Shown: piece by piece, positions 27,454-37,555 of the stretch
How the letters are laid out: each line of letters starts with the position of its first letter
How positions within the stretch are numbered: the first letter of the stretch is position 1
The notes under the pieces: generated by a model
Seen by the model: only the letters and a program-made list of their open reading frames with translations
Databases searched by the model: none
What the model was told of the DNA's origin: nothing
Source of the DNA: an uncultured Lachnospiraceae bacterium
Lineage (GTDB): Bacteria > Bacillota > Clostridia > Lachnospirales > Lachnospiraceae
Reading direction: 5' to 3'
DNA: 64,000 nucleotides
Assembly (NCBI GenBank): GCA_910586015.1
Contig: CAJUGJ010000018.1
Location: forward strand, 1-64,000
Position numbers and translations under genes: made by a program

Positions 27454-29127
27454 ATGTCAACAAAGGCTTATTACAAGCATGACGAAATCGGTACAGGCAA
27501 GCCTGGATTTTCCAAAACCCGTTCGATCATCGAAGCAGCTTTCTACGGAAACAATGTCGTAAAGGTAAATACTTTAAAGGAAGCATACGAACTTGCAAAA
27601 AATTCTCCTGGTACGATTGTTACAGATATGCCGGTTTATAGAGGAGAAGAATTCGGTCTTGAAAAAGATGCAAAAGTTTTATTATTCAACGATGGTTCTA
27701 TTACTGGACGTTATGCAGCAGCAAGAAGAGTTGCAGGTGAACCGGGTGTTAACTGTGATGAACTTGACAAGATGACAATGGATGCCATTTATGATACTCG
27801 TTGGACGACCATGTATCATGCAGAAGTTTTTGTAGGTCTTGATCCTGAATTCATGGTAAAAGCACATCTGCTTATTCCAGAAGGAGAAGAAAACCTTCTT
27901 TATTCTTGGATGTTAAATTTCCAATACATGTCGGATGAATATGTAAAGATGTATAAGAATTCTAAACCAGTAGGTGATGGAAAAGAACCTGATATCTATA
28001 TTTTCTCTAATCCTCAATGGAGAGGAACAGATAAGAAGGGCTATGATCCAAAGTGTCTATGTTACTTTAATACAGATACCAACTGTGCAGCAATTCTTGG
28101 TATGAGATATTTTGGCGAACATAAAAAAGGTACACTTACGATTGCTTGGGCAATTGCAAACCGTAATGGATATGCTTCTTGTCATGGTGGTCAGAAGGAA
28201 TACACCTTATCAGATGGCAGCAAATATGTTGCATCTGTCTATGGTCTTTCCGGATCTGGTAAGTCTACTTTAACTCATGCAAAACACGATGGCAAATATG
28301 AAATTAAAGTATTGCATGACGATGCTTTCATTATTAATAGTGATACTTGTGCATCCATCGCATTAGAGCCTACTTACTTTGATAAGACTGCTGATTATCC
28401 TGTAGGCTGTGAAGCAAATCAGTATCTTTTAACTTCCATGAATAATTCTGCTACTTTAGATGAAGATGGAAAAATTCAGATTGTAACCGAAGATATTCGC
28501 AACGGAAACGGACGTGCAATCAAATCAAAACTTTGGTCACCAAACCGTGTAGATAGAATTGATGCCCCGGTTAATGCAATCTTCTGGATTATGAAAGATC
28601 CTACTATCCCTCCGGTTGTTAAATTAAAGGGTGCTTCTTTGGCATCTGTTATGGGTGCGACACTTGCAACAAAGAGATCTTCCGCAGAACGTCTTGCAGA
28701 AGGTGTAGATCCAAATAAATTAGTTGTTGTTCCTTATGCTAATCCATTTAGAACTTATCCACTTTCTAACGACTATGAGAAATTTAAGAAATTAGTTGCA
28801 GAAAAGAACGTAGATTGCTATATCATCAATACTGGTGATTTCATGGGCAAGAAAGTAAAACCAGCTGATACACTTGGAATTCTTGAAACTATTGTTGAAA
28901 ATAAAGCGGAATTTAAACCTTGGGGTCCATTCTCTGATATTGAAATTATGGATTGGGAAGGCTTTATTCCAGATATGAATGATGCAGAATATCTGACTCA
29001 GTTAAAAGCTCGTATGAGTGACCGTGTCAATGAAGTTGCAGCATTTGCAGAAGAAAAAGGCGGTTATGACAAACTTCCAGATGACGCATTAGAAGCTTTA
29101 AAGAAAGTCGTTTCAGAATTAGGTTAA
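27454..29127 (+). CDS. pckA: Phosphoenolpyruvate carboxykinase (ATP)
   Basis: A 557-residue ATP-type PEPCK interconverting oxaloacetate plus ATP with PEP, CO2 and ADP. In anaerobic gut Firmicutes it often runs toward oxaloacetate or serves gluconeogenesis. The kinase-1a P-loop GLSGSGKST is at about 264-272, and the metal/kinase-2 region LHDDAFIIN near 298. Codon use is visibly more optimised than in neighbouring genes, as expected for high expression. The ATG at 27454 is preferred over an in-frame GTG two codons earlier; AGGAGG lies 9 nt upstream. Confidence 0.95.
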   Translation: MSTKAYYKHDEIGTGKPGFSKTRSIIEAAFYGNNVVKVNTLKEAYELAKNSPGTIVTDMPVYRGEEFGLEKDAKVLLFNDGSITGRYAAARRVAGEPGVNCDELDKMTMDAIYDTRWTTMYHAEVFVGLDPEFMVKAHLLIPEGEENLLYSWMLNFQYMSDEYVKMYKNSKPVGDGKEPDIYIFSNPQWRGTDKKGYDPKCLCYFNTDTNCAAILGMRYFGEHKKGTLTIAWAIANRNGYASCHGGQKEYTLSDGSKYVASVYGLSGSGKSTLTHAKHDGKYEIKVLHDDAFIINSDTCASIALEPTYFDKTADYPVGCEANQYLLTSMNNSATLDEDGKIQIVTEDIRNGNGRAIKSKLWSPNRVDRIDAPVNAIFWIMKDPTIPPVVKLKGASLASVMGATLATKRSSAERLAEGVDPNKLVVVPYANPFRTYPLSNDYEKFKKLVAEKNVDCYIINTGDFMGKKVKPADTLGILETIVENKAEFKPWGPFSDIEIMDWEGFIPDMNDAEYLTQLKARMSDRVNEVAAFAEEKGGYDKLPDDALEALKKVVSELG

Positions 29128-29138
29128 TATAGTAAAAA

Positions 29139-29187
29139 GGAGCTGTCGCATTGAGAAGTTTAATACTTACTACGATAGCTCCTTTTT
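29139..29187 (+). terminator. Terminator of pckA
   Basis: Stem GGAGCTGTCG / CGATAGCTCC (one G-T pair) followed by TTTTTA. Confidence 0.9.
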
Positions 29188-29197
29188 ATTTACACTA

Positions 29198-30193
29198 CTA
29201 TGGAAGATAATAAAACGCATCTTCTGGTAGACTTCCTCCAACAGAATCTGGGTTTTGTTTATATAATACATCTAAATATCCACTTACTTTTTCTTTCATA
29301 TCTTCCCCATCTATCCAAACAATATTACAATAAGGAATTGCTTTTTTAGCTATAGCTGCTTTAAAAATATCAAATTGTTCTACTAAATCTGCAGCATCTT
29401 CTACATTTTCATTGACGTAGGCAGTCGAGGCAGAATACTCCTCTAAAAATTTTTTTACTGCTTCTGGATTTTCTTCCAAAAACGTTTTATTTACTACTAC
29501 AACTCCTGTAATTAAAGAACTTCCATCTTTCGTTACTTTATTCCATTCTTCAGTTACATCTAATGCAATTCGAACAGATTCATTTTGTGCCATGACTGTT
29601 GTTACATAAGGTTGTGGTAACATTGCAACTGCATCTGTTCCAGCAGCTAATAATGTTGCAATTTCTGTAGCTTCTGATTTATACTCAATCGTGAGATCCT
29701 TTTCAGGATCCAATCCATTTTCTTTCAAAATATAATTTAATGCAAACTCAGGAGTTGTTCCCTTTCCAGTCGAATAAATTGTTTTTCCCTTTAAATCTGC
29801 AATGGACTGAATTTCATTCCCTGTTTCTACTATGTAAAGAACTCCTAGTGTATTGACTGCTGCAACTTTTAAACCACCTTTTGAGCGATTATACAAAACA
29901 GACGCTAAATTACATGGAATTGCTGCAATTGAAATATCTCCTTTTACAATCCCAGCAGTCAATTCATCGGCTGTTCCTGCTGTTTGAAACTCATACTCTC
30001 CTGTAGTTGTTCCTTCTTTCGCATCTGCCATCAACTTAACCATCCCAATGGCAGTTGGTCCTTTCAAGGCAGCAACTGAAATTTTTGTCTTTGTAACTGT
30101 TGTACTCTTATCTTCCTCTTGTTTTTTTGCACAGCCTGCTAATAGACACAAACAAAACATTAACACTACTATGCTCCACTTTTTTTTACTCAT
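29198..30193 (-). CDS. ABC transporter substrate-binding lipoprotein (NMT1/SsuA-like)
   Basis: A 331-residue lipoprotein starting at the ATG at 30193 (AAGGAGG upstream); the frame is open to 30304 but that extension is not part of the protein. Lipobox LLAGC follows a hydrophobic signal. The mature part has the periplasmic-binding-protein type II pattern of the NMT1/taurine/nitrate group (GPTAIGMVKLMADA and DLKGKTIYSTGKGTTPEFAL). No permease or ATPase gene lies next to it, so it is an orphan here. Ligand unknown. Confidence 0.88.
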   Translation of the reverse strand: MSKKKWSIVVLMFCLCLLAGCAKKQEEDKSTTVTKTKISVAALKGPTAIGMVKLMADAKEGTTTGEYEFQTAGTADELTAGIVKGDISIAAIPCNLASVLYNRSKGGLKVAAVNTLGVLYIVETGNEIQSIADLKGKTIYSTGKGTTPEFALNYILKENGLDPEKDLTIEYKSEATEIATLLAAGTDAVAMLPQPYVTTVMAQNESVRIALDVTEEWNKVTKDGSSLITGVVVVNKTFLEENPEAVKKFLEEYSASTAYVNENVEDAADLVEQFDIFKAAIAKKAIPYCNIVWIDGEDMKEKVSGYLDVLYKQNPDSVGGSLPEDAFYYLP

Positions 30194-30275
30194 TTTTTCC
30201 TCCTTATCTTTGACATCAGATTTATTCTTTTGCCTCAGCATCCCCATTATACGGCGTTTAAAATAAGAAGTCAAG

Positions 30276-31391
30276 TCAGTCCTTATCTGTTTTTTTGTGA
30301 CCAAATAAAAATCTCTTTTCTTTCTTTTTAGGCTCAGTATCTATAAAACCTTCTTTATCCTTTTCTAAATCTTTCTCTCTTTCTTCCTTCCACTGATAAT
30401 ATTCTTTATCTAACTCCTGTGAATCCATTCCTGATGTTTCACTATGCCAAGATTGGTTTACTTTTACTTCATAAGAAACTTTCTTTGGAGTATCATCAAA
30501 ACTACTTTGTTCTTCTAATGGTTCTAAGGCACTCTCATCCACCACAGATCCAACTGTTCGAATTTGTGTTCCATCTGTAATCGATTGATCTGACATCAAA
30601 GAACGTTTCTTTACTCGAATCTGTTCATTTTCGGTCTGTAGAATTCCTTTATCTGGAAAGAATGTTTCCATAATTCCCTTTGGTTTTATCCCTACATAAG
30701 TAGTTCTTTCATGATCTTCTCTTTGTTTCCATTCAGAAACTATAATTTCCTCTGACTCCTTCTCTGTTATATCCTGTTTTTTATCCTTTTTCTCTGTTAC
30801 AATAGAAGGCTCTTTTAAAGTAGGTTCTTCTTTTGTTATAGCCTGCTCATTTTCGGTTTCTTTTTGTGTCTCTAATTCTTTTTGATGTTCCTTCTCTCTT
30901 TTACGATCGATTCGGTCATTATATTTTTCGATAATATCTTTATATTTTTGCCCTTGTTCTAATACTGTCAACTGATTCCTTAGTTCTTGCTGATCCTCAC
31001 CTATCAAAGCTACCTGACTTTCTAGTTGTGAAGCCAAAAATTCATATTCTTTTTGAATATCCCTCCCTGCTTTTTCTACTGCTGCTTTCAAATCTAATAA
31101 CATTCGATCGGTATATAACATAGCTGCTGCATAAATATCTTCGGATACTCTTGTTGCCTCTTTTTCTATCTTCTCTTTTTGTTCTTGAAATCTCTTTAAA
31201 GCAATATCTCTACTGCGCTGTGTTGCTCCATACTCATCCATCATTTCACTGACAGCATAATTTAACTCTTCCAATAAATCAAATACTCCTCTCTTTGGAA
31301 CAATAATCATATCTTCTTTTCCATGATACTGTTTACATTTAGAAAAGAGTAAATGAATCTCTTTCATTACTTGTTCTATACTCTGCGCCAT
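30276..31391 (-). CDS. Coiled-coil protein resembling V-ATPase subunit H/DivIVA-like proteins
   Basis: A 371-residue soluble protein. The N-terminal roughly 120 residues (IIVPKRGVFDLLEELNYAVS, then a long amphipathic helix) match a clostridial family often annotated as vacuolar ATPase subunit H-like or DivIVA-like and commonly found near coaD. The C-terminal 200 residues are charged and low complexity. The frame opens at 31412 with TTG, but the ATG at 31391 gives a standard start. It lies 83 nt upstream of the substrate-binding lipoprotein. Function unknown; a scaffolding role is possible. Confidence 0.65.
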   Translation of the reverse strand: MAQSIEQVMKEIHLLFSKCKQYHGKEDMIIVPKRGVFDLLEELNYAVSEMMDEYGATQRSRDIALKRFQEQKEKIEKEATRVSEDIYAAAMLYTDRMLLDLKAAVEKAGRDIQKEYEFLASQLESQVALIGEDQQELRNQLTVLEQGQKYKDIIEKYNDRIDRKREKEHQKELETQKETENEQAITKEEPTLKEPSIVTEKKDKKQDITEKESEEIIVSEWKQREDHERTTYVGIKPKGIMETFFPDKGILQTENEQIRVKKRSLMSDQSITDGTQIRTVGSVVDESALEPLEEQSSFDDTPKKVSYEVKVNQSWHSETSGMDSQELDKEYYQWKEEREKDLEKDKEGFIDTEPKKKEKRFLFGHKKTDKD

Positions 31392-31706
31392 TTTATTTTC
31401 ATTCTCCTCCAATTAATGGAAAACTAATTTTAAACTCAATTTTGTTTTTATTATAATCAATTTTTAAATTAATGACAAGCTTACTTTTAAAGGTAAAAAT
31501 AAAATAATGATATCTAAAACATGGTAAATTAGGTATAAGTTATTATTTTTTTATTACTTATATAAGAAAATAATATATTGTAATAAAGTTTATTTTATTT
31601 TATAATAAAGATATAAATTTTCTAATTAATTTTTAATTGATTAGAAAATAGAGTTCAATCAATATAGTACCAAACTTTAAAACAGAATTAGGAGGAAGGA
31701 TTTGTT

Positions 31707-33416
31707 ATGCTGAATTTAAAGAACATGAAAATCAAGAAAAGATTGTCAGTTTCCTTTTCACTCGTATTGGGGATTGCCAGTATAGCGGCAATCGTAGGCT
31801 GTGTTGCCATGTTAGTTATCTCAAATCGTTATTCCCACGCATTAACTTATTATGGTTTTGCACAAGGAGATATTGGTAAAGCGCTAACCGCTTTTGCCGA
31901 AACTAGAAGTTCTCTTCGAGCTGTTATTGGCTATGATAGAGAAGAAGATGTTCAAAAGGTTATGAATATCCACGATGAAAAGAAAGCACGCTTTGAAGCA
32001 TATATGAAAGATGTTAAAAATTCTATTATAACAGATGAAGTAGAAGTTGCATATAATCAAGTTATCTCTGAACTAGATGAATATTGGAAAATGGATGCTG
32101 AAATTCTTTCTATTGGGGCTTTTGCAAATGATGAACAAAAACTAAAAGCTCAAGATATGGCACTTAATCAGTTGACACCAATGTTTGATGATATCTATGA
32201 CGCTCTATCAGAATTATTGAAGTTAAAAGTAGATAAGGGAAATGAACTCAAAACAACATTAACTACCTTAGAAGTTACCTTAGTTATTGTTGTTATAATT
32301 GTTCTTTTAATAAGTGGATTAATTTCTATTAATTTAGGAAATGCTATCGCAAAAGGAATTGAAAAACCAATTTTTGCCTTATCTCAAAGATTAAAAACAT
32401 TTGCACAGGGAAATTTACAAGATCCATTCCCAGATAGTAAAACAGATGATGAAATTTCTGAAATGACAAAAGAAGCTAAGAAAATGGCAGAAGATCTTAA
32501 ACTAATTATCCAAGATTCCAGCAGTATTTTAGCTAAAATGGCAGAAGGAAATTATACAATGGACACCAAAGTTAAAGAAAAATATGTGGGTGGTTTTTCC
32601 TATCTGAATGCTGCGATGGAAAAAGTAAGTCGTCAAATGAATGAAACTTTACATCAAATTAATAATGCTTCTAATTTAGTATCTTCAGGTTCTAACAATC
32701 TTTCATCAGCAGCTCAATCTATGGCAGAAGGAGCAACCGATCAGGCAGGTGCTGTGGAAGAACTTCAGGCAACATTTACCGATATCGCAGAAGGAGTACA
32801 TAAAACAGCAAAATCTGTGGAAGATACTTATCTTCAAGCTCAGAAATATGCAGACGAAGCAGAACAAAGTCGTACAGAAATGCAGGCATTAGTAGAAGCT
32901 ATGGGGCGTATTAATGAAACTTCCAATAAGATCGGAAATATTATTTCTGAGATTGAAGATATTGCTTCCCAAACCAATCTTTTGTCATTAAATGCTGCGA
33001 TTGAAGCAGCAAGAGCTGGTGAAGCTGGAAGAGGTTTTTCTGTGGTAGCAGAACAAGTTCGAAATCTCGCAGAACAGAGTGCAAAATCAGCAGTTGATAC
33101 CCGCCAGTTAATCGAAAGTTCTCTACATGAAGTAGAAGAAGGCAATCGAGTTGCAGAACGTGCAGCATCTTCTCTTGAAGAAGTAGTGGATGGTATTAAG
33201 AAAATTGCAGATGCCTCAAAAGGACTTAGTAACATTTCCGCTTCGCAGGCAGAAGCAATGGAACAGGCAGAGCTTGGAATCAACCAGATTTCTGAAGTTG
33301 TACAGTCCAATTCTGCAACAGCAGAAGAATGTTCTGCTACAAGTCAGGAACTTTCGGAACAAGCTGCTTCTATGAGTAACTTAGTAAGTGCATTTGTATT
33401 AAAAAAGAGAGACTAA
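31707..33416 (+). CDS. Methyl-accepting chemotaxis protein
   Basis: A 569-residue chemoreceptor and close paralogue of the one at 23514-25208. TM1 is at about 12-36, a helical sensor domain at 37-190, TM2 at 190-213, then HAMP, then a signalling domain with tip EIEDIASQTNLLSLNAAIEA. The sensor domains diverge more than the signalling domains, suggesting different ligands with shared output. AGGAGG precedes the ATG. The upstream 290 nt are very AT-rich and contain an inverted repeat (ATTTTCTAAT / ATTAGAAAAT). Confidence 0.95.
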   Translation: MLNLKNMKIKKRLSVSFSLVLGIASIAAIVGCVAMLVISNRYSHALTYYGFAQGDIGKALTAFAETRSSLRAVIGYDREEDVQKVMNIHDEKKARFEAYMKDVKNSIITDEVEVAYNQVISELDEYWKMDAEILSIGAFANDEQKLKAQDMALNQLTPMFDDIYDALSELLKLKVDKGNELKTTLTTLEVTLVIVVIIVLLISGLISINLGNAIAKGIEKPIFALSQRLKTFAQGNLQDPFPDSKTDDEISEMTKEAKKMAEDLKLIIQDSSSILAKMAEGNYTMDTKVKEKYVGGFSYLNAAMEKVSRQMNETLHQINNASNLVSSGSNNLSSAAQSMAEGATDQAGAVEELQATFTDIAEGVHKTAKSVEDTYLQAQKYADEAEQSRTEMQALVEAMGRINETSNKIGNIISEIEDIASQTNLLSLNAAIEAARAGEAGRGFSVVAEQVRNLAEQSAKSAVDTRQLIESSLHEVEEGNRVAERAASSLEEVVDGIKKIADASKGLSNISASQAEAMEQAELGINQISEVVQSNSATAEECSATSQELSEQAASMSNLVSAFVLKKRD

Positions 33417-33441
33417 TCATATAATTCAAGAATATTATAGA

Positions 33442-33489
33442 AGCTGTTGTGAAATAGAATTTAACTCTATTTCGCAACAGCTCCTTTTT
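33442..33489. terminator. Bidirectional terminator between chemoreceptor and response regulator
   Basis: Stem starting AGCTGTTGTGAAATAGA and closing TCTATTTCGCAACAGCT, followed by TTTTT on the plus strand. It serves the convergent genes on both sides. The same core sequence recurs at 62618-62657. Confidence 0.85.
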
Positions 33490-33498
33490 AAATTTTAT

Positions 33499-34194
33499 TT
33501 ATACTTTAAAGCGATATCCAACTCCCCAGATTGTTTCAATATACTGCGGTCTTGAGGTATTAACTTCTATCTTTTCACGAATTTTTTTAATGTGAACAGT
33601 AACAGTTGCAATATCTCCAATCGATTCCATATCCCAAATTTTTTGAAATAATTCCTCTTTTGTAAAAACATGATTTGGATTTTGTGCTAAAAAGGTTAAG
33701 AGATCAAATTCCTTTGTTGTAAATGACTTTTCCTCACCATTTACATAAACTCTTCTTGCAGTTTTATCAATTTTAATACCGCGAATTTCAATAATTTCAT
33801 TTTTTTGAACTCCAGATCCAATCAGACGCTCATAACGTGCTAGATGTGCTTTCACCCTTGCCACTAATTCACTTGGAGAAAACGGCTTTGTCATATAATC
33901 ATCCGCACCAAGTCCCAAACCACGTATTTTATCAATATCATCTTTTTTAGCAGAAACCATGATAACTGGAGTATTTTTCTTTTCTCGGATCTGTTTGCAG
34001 ATTTCAAATCCATCTACATTTGGAAGCATGAGATCTAAAATAATTAAATTAAATTCCTCTTTTAATGCTTTTTCTAATCCGGCATCACCTGTATTTTCCA
34101 TCTCCACTTCAAATCCTGAAAGTTCTAAGTAATCTTTTTCTAATTCTGCAATCGCAACTTCATCTTCTACAATTAAAATTCTGTTTTTCTCCAT
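33499..34194 (-). CDS. OmpR-family response regulator
   Basis: A 231-residue transcription factor. The receiver domain has acidic residues near 9-11 (VEDEVAIAE), the phospho-acceptor Asp in LIILDLMLPNVDGF (about 53) and Lys in MTKPFSPSEL (about 103). The winged-helix DNA-binding domain ends VTVHIKKIREKIE...IWGVGYRF. It is cotranscribed with the histidine kinase 15 nt upstream. Signal and targets unknown. Confidence 0.95.
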   Translation of the reverse strand: MEKNRILIVEDEVAIAELEKDYLELSGFEVEMENTGDAGLEKALKEEFNLIILDLMLPNVDGFEICKQIREKKNTPVIMVSAKKDDIDKIRGLGLGADDYMTKPFSPSELVARVKAHLARYERLIGSGVQKNEIIEIRGIKIDKTARRVYVNGEEKSFTTKEFDLLTFLAQNPNHVFTKEELFQKIWDMESIGDIATVTVHIKKIREKIEVNTSRPQYIETIWGVGYRFKV

Positions 34195-34209
34195 AATTTC
34201 ATCCTCCTG

Positions 34210-35712
34210 TTACAAATTCTTTTCTTCTGTTGACTTTGTTTCTTCTAAATATTTTGGCAATGCAATATAAATTGTCGTTCCCTGTCCCTCTATACTTTCT
34301 GCCCAAACCCTTCCAGAATGTTCTTCTACAATTTTACGTACAATTGCAAGTCCAAGTCCTGTTCCTCCTTTTTTTGAATTTCTGGAAGCATCTGCACGAT
34401 AAAACCGATCAAAAATAAACGGCAGATCCTTTTCTGCAATTCCTACACCATCATCAGAAATAGAGATCTGAATTTGCTTTTTATATTCCTTAATATTCAT
34501 TGTAATTTTTCCACTTGCTTTTCCTAAATATTTTACAGCATTTCCTACGATATTATTAATCACTCGTTTCATTTGTTCTGGATCTGCAAGCACTTTTACA
34601 GAATGATCTACCTCATTTTCATATACCAATTTAATATTCTTTACCTCTAAATCCAGTCGCAACTCCTCCATACAATCTTGAAAATAGTCTGTTACAGGAA
34701 TCAAATTAAAATTATATGGTATATTATTACAGTCTATTTTTGCGAAAAAAGAAAGTTCATCCACTAAAACACTCATATCATTTGCTTTATTATAAATCGT
34801 TTTCAAATATTTTTCCTGTCGTTCTGGAGTATCAGCCACTTTATCAATTAAACCTTCTGCATATCCTTTAATTGCAGTTAAAGGAGTTTTTAAATCATGA
34901 GAAATATTACTGATCAGTTCTCTGGAATCTTGCTCATACTGCATTTGTACTTCAATCAAATCCTTTAAATGAACCCTCATCTCTTCAAAATCCAAACAAA
35001 GTTGTCCAATTTCATCATCTGAGTTTCCAGTTATAGAATAATCTAAGTTCCCATTTTTCAGCTCTTTTGTAGCTTCTTTTAAAGTGTTTAATGGACGAAT
35101 CATTCCACGGTAAAGCCAGAAAATAAGTATGGTAGCAGTTATTATAATAATTACTAAAAAAGAAATAACTACCTGAATAGCCGAATTTTTAATTTGGGGC
35201 ACTAAAGTAGTAACATCTGTAACAATGAATATAGTTCCCTCTTCTCCATCTGAATAATAAAAATCTTGATTTTTTAACAGTACAGGATTTTTACCACTAA
35301 TATAGATTCCTCCATCTAATATTGTGTCATACTCCCCAAAGTTTGGAAGCATGGTTATTATTCTGGAAGAAGATTCCATATCTCCATTAAAAACAATTTG
35401 TTTTCCCTTTCGAACCAGCAAATAAGAATATTTTTTTCTTAACTCTTTGTTAATTTCCCTTATATAATCCTCATTCTCCAATTTTTCTGGATTCTTTTTT
35501 GCTGTTAAATTAAGCTGATTAAAGATAGAACGAGTCAAACGATTTAAAATATTCATAGGATTTGCAATTACTTGTATGGTATCTGACTCAACATCATATG
35601 TTTCCTGAATTGAGTTTAGTTGATATGTTACAATTAATTTTCCTGTCAGTATAATTGCAAATACTGGAATAATAATCATAATAATAAATGCTGTTTTAAG
35701 ACGTCTCTTCAA
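34210..35712 (-). CDS. Membrane sensor histidine kinase
   Basis: A 500-residue class I kinase. TM1 is at about 8-27, with an extracellular sensor of about 130 residues. TM2 is at about 175-198, then HAMP and the dimerisation helix with the phospho-acceptor His in SNISHDLKTPLTAIKGYAEG (about residue 272). N, D, F and G boxes of the ATPase domain follow (NIVGNAVKYL, DDGVGI, GGTGLGLAI). The start codon is TTG. It pairs with the response regulator directly downstream. Confidence 0.94.
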   Translation of the reverse strand: MKRRLKTAFIIMIIIPVFAIILTGKLIVTYQLNSIQETYDVESDTIQVIANPMNILNRLTRSIFNQLNLTAKKNPEKLENEDYIREINKELRKKYSYLLVRKGKQIVFNGDMESSSRIITMLPNFGEYDTILDGGIYISGKNPVLLKNQDFYYSDGEEGTIFIVTDVTTLVPQIKNSAIQVVISFLVIIIITATILIFWLYRGMIRPLNTLKEATKELKNGNLDYSITGNSDDEIGQLCLDFEEMRVHLKDLIEVQMQYEQDSRELISNISHDLKTPLTAIKGYAEGLIDKVADTPERQEKYLKTIYNKANDMSVLVDELSFFAKIDCNNIPYNFNLIPVTDYFQDCMEELRLDLEVKNIKLVYENEVDHSVKVLADPEQMKRVINNIVGNAVKYLGKASGKITMNIKEYKKQIQISISDDGVGIAEKDLPFIFDRFYRADASRNSKKGGTGLGLAIVRKIVEEHSGRVWAESIEGQGTTIYIALPKYLEETKSTEEKNL

Positions 35713-35918
35713 ATCGATAACTTCTCACCGCCTTCAATTTTTCCTAAGTTTTCCTTATATAAGAACAAGTGATTTATATTACATTTTAATAGTAGTAAGT
35801 AAAATGTCAATATATATTATGATAAAACACATAAGAAATAGCAGAAAATATCTGTTTTTTAGTAGTTTATGAAACAGAGCTTCCCTGCTTTATTATTTAT
35901 CTCTATAAAATTATTATA

Positions 35919-37241
35919 CTATTCCATATTTGGCACCACAATCTGTTGACCCACATAAATTTTATCTTCATTGATAATTTGGTTCATATTTTTAATAAAT
36001 TCTAATTTTGAAGTTGAGCCATAAAGTTTCTTACAGATCCCAACTAGAGTATCTCCTTGTTTTACTGTATAAATAAAAACATCTTCTCCCGTAAGTGGTG
36101 GAATAGATGTATCTGTAGTTTCTTTCTCCTCTGGCATTTCGGTTGGACTTGGAGTATTCGTTGGAATAATATCAGTTGGACTTGGAGTTTCGGTTGGACT
36201 TGGAGTATTTGTTGGAGTAATATCAGTTGGATTTGGAGTTATAGATGAATTTTCTATCAGATCCTTTTCTTGTAGTCCAGAAGAAGATGCCTCTACAGAT
36301 AAATTATCTTTATTTTCCTTATCTGACTGCAAAACCGTTAAATTTCCTCCTGAAATATTTTCGTTTTCCTCTCCAAAAATATTTTTATCTTTTTTAGAAT
36401 CATCTTCTTTTTGAAAAGACTGTGTAATATTATGTATTGTTTCTTCTAAACCTTTCATCTTTTCTTGATTTCTCACAGCCGTTATTCCAATTACAAGTAC
36501 TACAAGTGTAAGCATAGAACCAGCTAAATACATGATTCTTCGAATTGCCATTGCATTTTCTTTTTTTGTCTTTTTTCGGTTTGCCTCTGAATTAATTTGT
36601 TCCTGCCACATGGAAGTATGTGTTCGAAATTCACGTACTGCACGATCTTCTACAAAAATTTCTGCTTTTTTAGGTGGTCTATGATCAACCAGATACCCTT
36701 GCATTTCCTCATTTTTTTCATAATAGATAAAATATCCCGGTATTGGTATCATTGTTCCTTCTTCATATTTATAAAATTGTTCTTCTTTTTCTGTAATATC
36801 ATATAAATAAAGAAGCTTGTCCTTTCCTGCAAAATTATCTAAATGAGTATTTTTGAGCATTTCCGCACGGTCATCTCTAAAATCATTTCCACATACAAAC
36901 CATCCCGCAATTTCTGCCTCTGGAAAATACTTTTTAATCATTTCATAAACCCCTGTCCAAGTATCTTCTGTAAATACAATTTTATCCGCGTCCCAAATTT
37001 GTTCTAAGCGAATTGCTCCATAAATAAAAACAGAACGTTCTTCCTGCGTTCTTTGATACTCCCCAACTAACACTGCCGTTGGATTTTCTGAAAGTTCTTC
37101 TTCACTCAACTGCTTCATATACGTTTTTACATAATCTTCGACATATATCTTTAAACCATCTTCTATTTTTCCGATCTGGCGAATATTTTTTGGAATTGTA
37201 CGTTTTTTGTCCGTTGTTTTATGATTATAGGTCTGTTCCAT
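35919..37241 (-). CDS. LysM-domain membrane protein
   Basis: A 440-residue type II membrane protein. The cytoplasmic N-terminal 225 residues may resemble an MPN/JAB-like fold (VLVGEYQRTQEERSVFIYGA; GWF where active proteins have GWYHTH), but without metal ligands. One membrane segment lies at about 232-252. A Pro/Thr-rich linker of repeated PTDITPTNTPSPTE units precedes a C-terminal LysM (YTVKQGDTLVGICKKLYGST..., about 391-437). It probably binds peptidoglycan. AGGATGGAGG precedes the ATG. Confidence 0.8.
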   Translation of the reverse strand: MEQTYNHKTTDKKRTIPKNIRQIGKIEDGLKIYVEDYVKTYMKQLSEEELSENPTAVLVGEYQRTQEERSVFIYGAIRLEQIWDADKIVFTEDTWTGVYEMIKKYFPEAEIAGWFVCGNDFRDDRAEMLKNTHLDNFAGKDKLLYLYDITEKEEQFYKYEEGTMIPIPGYFIYYEKNEEMQGYLVDHRPPKKAEIFVEDRAVREFRTHTSMWQEQINSEANRKKTKKENAMAIRRIMYLAGSMLTLVVLVIGITAVRNQEKMKGLEETIHNITQSFQKEDDSKKDKNIFGEENENISGGNLTVLQSDKENKDNLSVEASSSGLQEKDLIENSSITPNPTDITPTNTPSPTETPSPTDIIPTNTPSPTEMPEEKETTDTSIPPLTGEDVFIYTVKQGDTLVGICKKLYGSTSKLEFIKNMNQIINEDKIYVGQQIVVPNME

Positions 37242-37555
37242 GTTTCCTCCATCCTTTCTTAATTATATTTATTAAGAACCAAAATCATATAACTAACATT
37301 CAGCCGTATCTTAGCATAAATTTTATATAAATTTTGTCGTTTTTGTGAACTATTTTCAATTAAGTTTACGACATGTGAATCCGATAACTGACGTTTTAAA
37401 GCACAAATCTTAATTCAAACCTTATTTTCGCCGCAAAAAGTTTCGAACAAAAACAATTTCAGTGATCTTTTGTAAAACGTTTTTTTGTCTAGTCTTCTAA
37501 AAAAAGTTCATACTTTTTGTGGAGATTTTAACCATGCTGGAAAGGTGGAACAAAT
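37242..37555. other. Divergent intergenic region, LysM gene / yyaC
   Basis: This 314-bp gap holds the upstream regions of two divergent genes. AT-rich DNA with no convincing -35/-10 pair that I can identify. No RNA gene seen. Confidence 0.4.

Noticed and set aside
31500..31700. Replication or attachment site in the AT-rich stretch before the second chemoreceptor
   Set aside because: No DnaA boxes, iterons or recombinase genes nearby; only general AT richness and one inverted repeat.
32840..33310. Frame antisense to the second chemoreceptor
   Set aside because: Lies over the highly conserved signalling domain; shadow frame.
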